Source of the DNA: JAKPAM01 sp047601745
GTDB lineage: Bacteria > Pseudomonadota > Gammaproteobacteria > Burkholderiales > Burkholderiaceae_E
Assembly: GCA_047601745.1 (NCBI GenBank)
Contig: JASGIS010000001.1
Span: 3,472,001 to 3,536,000 of the forward strand
DNA length: 64,000 nucleotides
Direction: 5' to 3'
Positions within the stretch are counted from its first letter, which is position 1. Each line of letters opens with the position of its first letter. The notes beneath the pieces were generated by a model, which was not told the DNA's origin, made no database searches, and saw only the letters and a list, made by a program, of their open reading frames with translations. Below are positions 59,383 to 64,000 of the stretch, in pieces. Made by a program: the position numbers and the translations under genes.

Positions 59383-60156
59383 ATGGCATTCAAACCTTTC
59401 GATCTGACCGGCAAGGTCGCGCTGGTGACCGGCGGCAACGGCGGCATCGGCCTGGGCATCGCCGAGGGCCTGGCGCAGGCCGGCGCGGACGTGGCGATCT
59501 GGGGCACCAACGCGCAGAAGAACGAGCAGGCGCGGGCCCGGCTCGAGGCGACCGGCCGCCGGATCCTGACGCAGGTCTGCGACGTCGGCGACGAGCAGGC
59601 CGTCAAGGCGGCGTTCGCCGAGACCGTGGCCAAGCTCGGCCGCGTCGACGGCTGCTTCGCCAATGCCGGGGTGTCGGGCCGCGGCAGCCGTTCGTTCGCC
59701 GACATCACGGCGGAAGAATGGCACCGCGTGCTGCGGATCAACCTGGACGGCGTGTTCTACACGCTGCGCGAGGCCGCCCAGCAGATGCTCAAGCAGGGCG
59801 ACGGCGGCACGCTGGTCGGCACCGCGTCGCTGGCGGCGATCGAAGGCGCGGCGCGCAACGAGCACTATGCGACGACCAAGGGCGGCGTCGTGTCGATGAT
59901 GCGCGCGCTGGCGGTCGAGTACGCACGCCACGGCATTCGCGCCCACTCGATCCTGCCCGGCTGGATCGAGACCGACATGACCGCCAACGCGATCGGCAAC
60001 AGCAAGTTCCACGACAACGTGATGCCGCGCATCCCGATGCGTCGCTGGGGCCAGGGCGGCGACTTCTCCGGCATCGGCGTCTACCTGATGAGTTCGGCGT
60101 CGGCTTACCACACCGGCGATACCTTCGTAATCGACGGCGGTTATGCGCTGTTCTGA
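59383..60156 (+). CDS. SDR-family oxidoreductase
   Basis: This 257-residue enzyme has a strong ribosome-binding site (GAGGAG) upstream. The cofactor motif is TGGNGGIGLGIAEGLAQAG, ANAGVS replaces NNAG, the catalytic Tyr-Lys pair is in HYATTKGG, and the C-terminus is DTFVIDGGYALF. It is of the classical type, similar to 3-oxoacyl-ACP reductase-like or gluconate dehydrogenases. It is followed after 53 bases by another SDR gene of the same subgroup; the pair may act in one pathway. Confidence 0.9.
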   Translation: MAFKPFDLTGKVALVTGGNGGIGLGIAEGLAQAGADVAIWGTNAQKNEQARARLEATGRRILTQVCDVGDEQAVKAAFAETVAKLGRVDGCFANAGVSGRGSRSFADITAEEWHRVLRINLDGVFYTLREAAQQMLKQGDGGTLVGTASLAAIEGAARNEHYATTKGGVVSMMRALAVEYARHGIRAHSILPGWIETDMTANAIGNSKFHDNVMPRIPMRRWGQGGDFSGIGVYLMSSASAYHTGDTFVIDGGYALF

Positions 60157-60209
60157 CCGGACGCGGTGGTCCTCGGGGGCCGCCGTCACGCATCGACGAG
60201 GAGAAGGCG

Positions 60210-60998
60210 ATGGCCAGGCTCGAGGGTAAGCGCGCGATCGTCACCGGCGCCGGCAGCGGCATCGGCCGCGCCAGCGCGACGCTGTTCGCTCGCGAAGGGG
60301 CCGCCGTGCTGGCCGTCGATCGCGACGCGGACGGGGTCGAGCAGACGGCTTCGGCGATCCGCGACGCCGGCGGCATCGCGATCGGCCTGGCGCTCGACGC
60401 CGGCGACGAGGCCGACGTGCAGGCCTACGTGCAGCGCGCGATCGACGAGTTCGGCGGCTTCGACGTGCTGTACGCGAACGCCGGGGTCAGCGGCGGCGAC
60501 GTGCCGCTGTTCGAGCAGACGACCGAGCTGTGGCAGCAGATCCTGCGGGTCAACCTGATCGGGCCGTTCCTCGCGATCAAGCACGGCGGTCCGTTCCTGG
60601 TCCGCCAGGGCAGCGGCTCGATCGTCTGCACGGCGTCGGTCGCCGGCCTGCGCGCCAACGCCGGCGGCGGGCCGTACAGCGCGAGCAAGGCCGGCGTGAT
60701 CAGCCTGGTGCAGACGGCCGCGACCTCGCTGATCGGCACCGGCGTGCGGGTCAACGCGATCTGTCCGGGGCTCATCGAGACCGGCATGACGCGTCCGGTG
60801 TTCGACTACGCGCGATCGCGGGGCACGGACGGCAACCTCGGGCAGCTCAATCCGCTGCAGCGCGCCGGCCAGCCCGAGGAGATCGCGGCGATGGCGCTGT
60901 TCCTGGCCAGCGACGAGTCGTCGTACGTGAACGGGCAGGCGATCGCCGTCGACGGCGGATTGTCCTCGACGCACCCGTTCCGCCGACCGCGCCGCTGA
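60210..60998 (+). CDS. SDR-family oxidoreductase
   Basis: This 262-residue enzyme has GGAG seven bases upstream. It has TGAGSGIGRASATLFAREGA, the Asp of AVDRDAD favouring NAD, ANAGVSGG, catalytic Ser in CTASVAG, YSASKAG and the end VNGQAIAVDGGLSST. Its relation to the preceding SDR is paralogous but not close, so a tandem duplication is old. Substrate unknown. Confidence 0.9.
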   Translation: MARLEGKRAIVTGAGSGIGRASATLFAREGAAVLAVDRDADGVEQTASAIRDAGGIAIGLALDAGDEADVQAYVQRAIDEFGGFDVLYANAGVSGGDVPLFEQTTELWQQILRVNLIGPFLAIKHGGPFLVRQGSGSIVCTASVAGLRANAGGGPYSASKAGVISLVQTAATSLIGTGVRVNAICPGLIETGMTRPVFDYARSRGTDGNLGQLNPLQRAGQPEEIAAMALFLASDESSYVNGQAIAVDGGLSSTHPFRRPRR

Positions 60999-61029
60999 AA
61001 GGCCCGTAGCAGTAGGGTCGACCGAAACC

Positions 61030-61053
61030 GGCGGCGGACGCGCGTCCGCCGCC
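61030..61053. other. Perfect 24-base palindrome between SDR and OmpA genes
   Basis: GGCGGCGGACGC followed by its own reverse complement forms a 10-bp stem with a four-base loop. It lacks a T run, so it may be a transcript-stabilising hairpin or a factor-dependent terminator rather than a classical one. Confidence 0.45.
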
Positions 61054-61100
61054 ATGTCCGTTCCGCGAAGGCGTGAACCTTGTTCAGGAGTGTCATCAGA

Positions 61101-61778
61101 ATGTCAGCATCCATTGGAAAATCGCGGTGGCTCGCCGGTGCGATCATCGTCGCGGCACTAAGCGCCTGCGCGTCGATGGACGATACCCAGCGGCGCACCG
61201 CCGTCGGTGCCGGCGTGGGCACCGCCGCGGGCGCGGTGATCGGCAACATGACCGGCGGCCACAACACGGTGCGCGGCGCGGCGATCGGCGGTGCGGTCGG
61301 GGCGCTCGGCACTTATCTGTGGTCGCGCAAGATGGAAGAGCAGCGGCAGGTGATGGAGCAGGCGACCGCCGGGACCGGCGTGGCCGTCACCCGCACCGAG
61401 GACAACCAGTTGCGGCTCGAAGTGCCCAGCGACGTCTCGTTCGACGTCGGGCAGGCGACGATCAAGCCGAACCTGGCACCGGTGCTCGATCGCTTCGCGC
61501 AGACGCTGCGCGACAACCCGGCGACCACGATCCGGATCGTCGGCCATACCGACAGCACCGGTTCCGACGCGGTCAACAATCCGCTGTCGGTCAATCGCGC
61601 CGCCAGCACGCGCCAGTACCTGGTCGATCATGGCGTCGGCGTCGACCGCATCGCGATCGACGGGCGCGGCTCGCACGAACCGATCGCCGACAACGGGACC
61701 GAGGCCGGCCGCGCGCGCAACCGCCGCGTCGAGATCTTCGTCGGCGAACCGCAGTCGGCGCAGGCGCCGCGCGGCTGA
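61101..61778 (+). CDS. OmpA-family peptidoglycan-binding lipoprotein (YiaD-like)
   Basis: This 225-residue protein starts at 61101, 14 bases after GGAG. The lipoprotein signal ends in the lipobox LSAC. A Gly-rich segment (VGAGVGTAAGAVIGNMTGG) typical of glycine-zipper domains precedes the OmpA C-terminal domain with TIRIVGHTDSTGSDAVNNPLSVNRA and ARNRRVEIFV. It would tie the outer membrane to peptidoglycan. Confidence 0.92.
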   Translation: MSASIGKSRWLAGAIIVAALSACASMDDTQRRTAVGAGVGTAAGAVIGNMTGGHNTVRGAAIGGAVGALGTYLWSRKMEEQRQVMEQATAGTGVAVTRTEDNQLRLEVPSDVSFDVGQATIKPNLAPVLDRFAQTLRDNPATTIRIVGHTDSTGSDAVNNPLSVNRAASTRQYLVDHGVGVDRIAIDGRGSHEPIADNGTEAGRARNRRVEIFVGEPQSAQAPRG

Positions 61779-61817
61779 TCGGACCGGGACCGGCACGCAA
61801 CGAACGGATCAGACGGC

Positions 61818-62843
61818 ATGGATACACTGCGCGCGATGCGGACCTTCGTCCGGTTCGTCGAGCTCAAGAGCCTGGCCAAGGCGGCCGAAGACCTGTCGAT
61901 CGAGAAGGGCACGGCGTCCAAGGTGCTGCAGCAGCTCGAAGCGCACCTGGGCATCCGGCTGGTCGAGCGGCATGCGCGGCGGCTCAAGGTCACCGACGAG
62001 GGCCTCAGCTACTACCAGGACGCCAAGCAGATCCTGCTCGACGTCGAGCGGGCCGAATCGCGCGCCCGCGGCGACACGCGCCAGGCGAAGGGGCGGCTGC
62101 TGGTCGAGGTGCCGTCGGTGCTCGCGCACAATTTCCTCGCGCCGCTGCTGCCCGAGTTCCTCGAGCAGAACCCCGATCTGCAGGTCGAGCTGATGGTTTC
62201 CGACCGTGCGCTGGACATCGTCGAGTACGGCATCGACGTGTCGTTGCGGATCGGCCAGCCGTCGGAGCTGGACAGCGCGGCGCGCCTGCTGGGCGCTTCG
62301 CAGTCGATCGTCTGCGCGGCGCCGTCGTATCGCAGCCCGCGGCTCGGCGTGACGGTCGGGGAGGCGGGCCACCGGATGCTCGAATCGCCGAAGGATCTTT
62401 GCCACGAGCAGTGCCTGATCGCGCTGCATCCGAGCGAAGGCTGGCGTCGGCGCTGGGACCTGACCCACCAGGAGAGCGGCGTGCACGCGGTGATCGAGGT
62501 CAGCGGACCGCTGTCGGTCTCGAGCGCGGCGCTGCTGATCGAACTGGCGGCGCGCGGGACCGGTATCGTCAACGTGCCCGAGGTGATCGTCTCGAACGAA
62601 TTGCGCGTCGGCCGTCTGGTCCAGTTGCTGCCGCAATGGCATGGCCAGGAAATGCCCGTGCATGCGCTGTACGCGCCGATCCGGCCGCTGCCGCAACGGA
62701 TCTCGACGTTCCTCGATTTCCTGTCGAGCCGCGTGCGCGACCACGCGAGGCGATCGCTCGAGGAACTCCACAAGGCGCAGATGAACGAGTCCTCGCACGA
62801 ACTGACCGCGATCACCGAAGCGGCCTTCAAACATCCATTGTGA
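61818..62843 (+). CDS. LysR-family transcriptional regulator
   Basis: This 341-residue protein has the winged helix LRAMRTFVRFVELKSLAKAAEDLSIEKGTASKVLQQLEAHLGIRLVERH and the CrgA-like effector domain (LLVEVPSVLAHNFLAPLLPEFLEQNPDLQVELMVSDRALDIVEYGIDVSLRIG). A 45-residue C-terminal extension beyond the usual end (ARRSLEELHKAQMNESSHELTAITEAAF) is unusual. Target genes are not obvious: the OmpA gene ends 39 bases upstream and the SIMPL gene begins eight bases after its stop. Confidence 0.9.
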   Translation: MDTLRAMRTFVRFVELKSLAKAAEDLSIEKGTASKVLQQLEAHLGIRLVERHARRLKVTDEGLSYYQDAKQILLDVERAESRARGDTRQAKGRLLVEVPSVLAHNFLAPLLPEFLEQNPDLQVELMVSDRALDIVEYGIDVSLRIGQPSELDSAARLLGASQSIVCAAPSYRSPRLGVTVGEAGHRMLESPKDLCHEQCLIALHPSEGWRRRWDLTHQESGVHAVIEVSGPLSVSSAALLIELAARGTGIVNVPEVIVSNELRVGRLVQLLPQWHGQEMPVHALYAPIRPLPQRISTFLDFLSSRVRDHARRSLEELHKAQMNESSHELTAITEAAFKHPL

Positions 62844-62851
62844 GAGAGCGG

Positions 62852-63655
62852 ATGAACAACGAACGGGCCGTGCGGCCTGCGGACGCGCGCCGCCGCGCGT
62901 CGACGGCGTCGATGGCGTCGACGATGAGCGGCACCGGCGCGATGGCTCGCGCCTCGCGTGCGGCGATCGCGCTGTCGGTGCCGGTGCTGGCCGCGCTGCT
63001 GATCGCGTCGCCGCTGGCCGCGCGCGCGGCCGGACCGATCGTCGCGCTCGGCGCCGACGCCCGCTCGACGGTCGCCAACGACGAGATGATCGTGATCCTG
63101 TCGGTTGATCGAGACGGACCGCAGGTGGCCCCGCTGAACGAAGCGGTGCTGACCGAACTGAATGCGGCGATCGCGCAGGCGCGCCGCAGTCCGTCGGTCA
63201 AGGCCAAGCTGGCCGGCGTTTATACGAATCCGCTGTACAACAACCAGGGCAAGCCGTCCGGCTACCGCGTCGGCGGCCGGATCGAGCTCGTGTCCAACGA
63301 CTTTCCGGCGCTGTCGGCGCTGGCCGGCGATCTGGGGCAGCGCCTCAGCTTCGGCGGCGTCTCGTTCCGGCTGACGCCGCAGCGGCGCGCACAAGAGGAA
63401 CAGGCGTTGATGAAAGCGGCCGCCGACGCGTTCCGCGCGAAGGCGCAGGGTGCCGCGCGGGCGTTCGACTTCGAGTCCTACGAGATCCGGACGCTGTCGG
63501 TCGGCGGCGAGCAGCACGCGCCGCCGGTGCCCCGGATGCGGGCGATGGCGGCGCCCGCGGCCGAAGCCTTCAAGGCCGCGACGCCGGTGCCCGAGGACGG
63601 CGGCGAATCCGAGGTCGTCGTCACGATCTCGGGCGAGGTCGAACTGCGGCGCTGA
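62852..63655 (+). CDS. SIMPL-domain (DUF541) periplasmic protein
   Basis: This 267-residue protein has a long N-terminus ending in a signal peptide (AAIALSVPVLAALLIASPLAARAAG). The mature part has the SIMPL repeats: ARSTVANDEMIVILSVDRDG, KAKLAGVYTNPLYNNQGKPSGYRVGGRIELVSNDF and a final VVVTISGEVELR. Family members protect cells against oxidative stress by an unknown way. The proposed ATG follows the LysR stop by eight bases; a start further inside is possible. Confidence 0.88.
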   Translation: MNNERAVRPADARRRASTASMASTMSGTGAMARASRAAIALSVPVLAALLIASPLAARAAGPIVALGADARSTVANDEMIVILSVDRDGPQVAPLNEAVLTELNAAIAQARRSPSVKAKLAGVYTNPLYNNQGKPSGYRVGGRIELVSNDFPALSALAGDLGQRLSFGGVSFRLTPQRRAQEEQALMKAAADAFRAKAQGAARAFDFESYEIRTLSVGGEQHAPPVPRMRAMAAPAAEAFKAATPVPEDGGESEVVVTISGEVELRR

Positions 63656-63667
63656 ACGGGCCGGCGC

Positions 63668-64000
63668 TCAGGCTCCGGGGTCGGGCTCGAAGCGCAGCGC
63701 GACGCCGTTGTTGCAATAGCGAAGGCCGGTCGGCGCCGGGCCGTCCTCGAACAGGTGGCCGTGGTGGCTGCCGCAGCGCGCGCAGTGGTACTCGACGCGC
63801 ACCATGAAGTGCGATCGGTCTTCCTTGGTTTCGAAGACGCCGGGCAGGCTCGTGTAGAAACTCGGCCAGCCGGTGCCGCTGTTGAACTTCATGTCGCTGC
63901 GGAACAGCACCTGGCCGCAGCCGGCGCACACGAAGCGACCCTTGCGCTTCTCTTCGTTGAGCGGACTGGTGAACGCGCGCTCGGTGCCTTCCTCGCGCAG
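63668..64000 (-). CDS. msrB: Peptide-methionine (R)-S-oxide reductase MsrB, 5' end outside window
   Basis: The last 110 codons are present; the frame runs off the right edge. The zinc-binding pairs FVCAGCG and YHCARCGSHHGH, the substrate motif GTGWPSFY and the catalytic RYCNNGVALRF are all seen. It reduces methionine-R-sulfoxide in damaged proteins with thioredoxin. Its stop faces the SIMPL gene stop, 12 bases apart, so the two genes converge. Confidence 0.95.
   Translation of the reverse strand: MREEGTERAFTSPLNEEKRKGRFVCAGCGQVLFRSDMKFNSGTGWPSFYTSLPGVFETKEDRSHFMVRVEYHCARCGSHHGHLFEDGPAPTGLRYCNNGVALRFEPDPGA

Overview
The window is about 64 kb of very GC-rich, densely coding DNA from one bacterial chromosome segment. 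Several features point to a beta-proteobacterium of the order Burkholderiales: a single-chain indolepyruvate ferredoxin oxidoreductase, a Bug-family periplasmic binding protein, a short FeoB followed by a small cysteine-rich protein, many LysR/SDR genes, and groESL behind a CIRCE element. That assignment is inference; nothing in the sequence fixes a genus. No rRNA, tRNA, CRISPR array, prophage or complete insertion sequence was recognised.

Layout. 0-10 kb: the end of the indolepyruvate oxidoreductase, a small membrane protein, a PhoD-like phosphatase, an M48 protease, a DUF898 membrane protein with a repeat tail, an FAD oxidoreductase and a Bug protein. 10-12.4 kb: AbrB/PIN and BrnT/BrnA toxin-antitoxin pairs around an SDR gene. 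12.6-19.4 kb: an iron-uptake locus (FecI-like sigma, FecR-like anti-sigma, TonB-dependent receptor, two small membrane proteins, PepSY protein), followed by a decayed ParE-type module. 20.4-31.6 kb: an orphan ABC binding protein with aldehyde dehydrogenase, IclR regulator, GST and SDR, then GlxA-like regulator, thioesterase, two-gene MFS unit, LysR, DJ-1 protein and an aldo/keto reductase broken by an amber codon. 31.7-41.1 kb: a bestrophin-like channel between a complete LysR gene and a decayed copy of its 3' part, DinB protein, hydrolase, a TetR unit with two identical-architecture palindromes, MFS, a divergent MarR/EamA pair with paired operators, and an Rpn nuclease. 41.3-46 kb: a second TonB receptor operon with an esterase and PepSY protein. 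46.3-51.3 kb: aldehyde dehydrogenase, a second orphan ABC binding protein with a class II aldolase and Crp/Fnr regulator, and a Fic-family remnant. 51.4-64 kb: groESL, carotenoid oxygenase, NAD(P)-binding protein, feoAB plus a small Cys-rich protein, TIGR01244 phosphatase, two SDRs, OmpA lipoprotein, LysR, SIMPL protein and a partial msrB.

How it fits together. Iron is the clearest theme: two paralogous siderophore-receptor loci handle ferric chelates and feoAB handles ferrous iron, each with Fur-like sequence upstream. A bipartite sequence with fixed spacing occurs before both fecR and the first receptor gene and looks like the target of the FecI-like sigma factor. The second theme is small-molecule catabolism with local regulators (IclR, TetR, MarR, LysR, Crp/Fnr), several of which have visible palindromic operators.

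The region also carries many scars: a nonsense mutation, truncated toxin, antitoxin fragment, LysR and Fic remnants, three copies of a REP-like mosaic, a 78-bp repeat sitting upstream of two toxin-antitoxin modules, and several minisatellites. This fits an accessory-rich, rearranging chromosome region.
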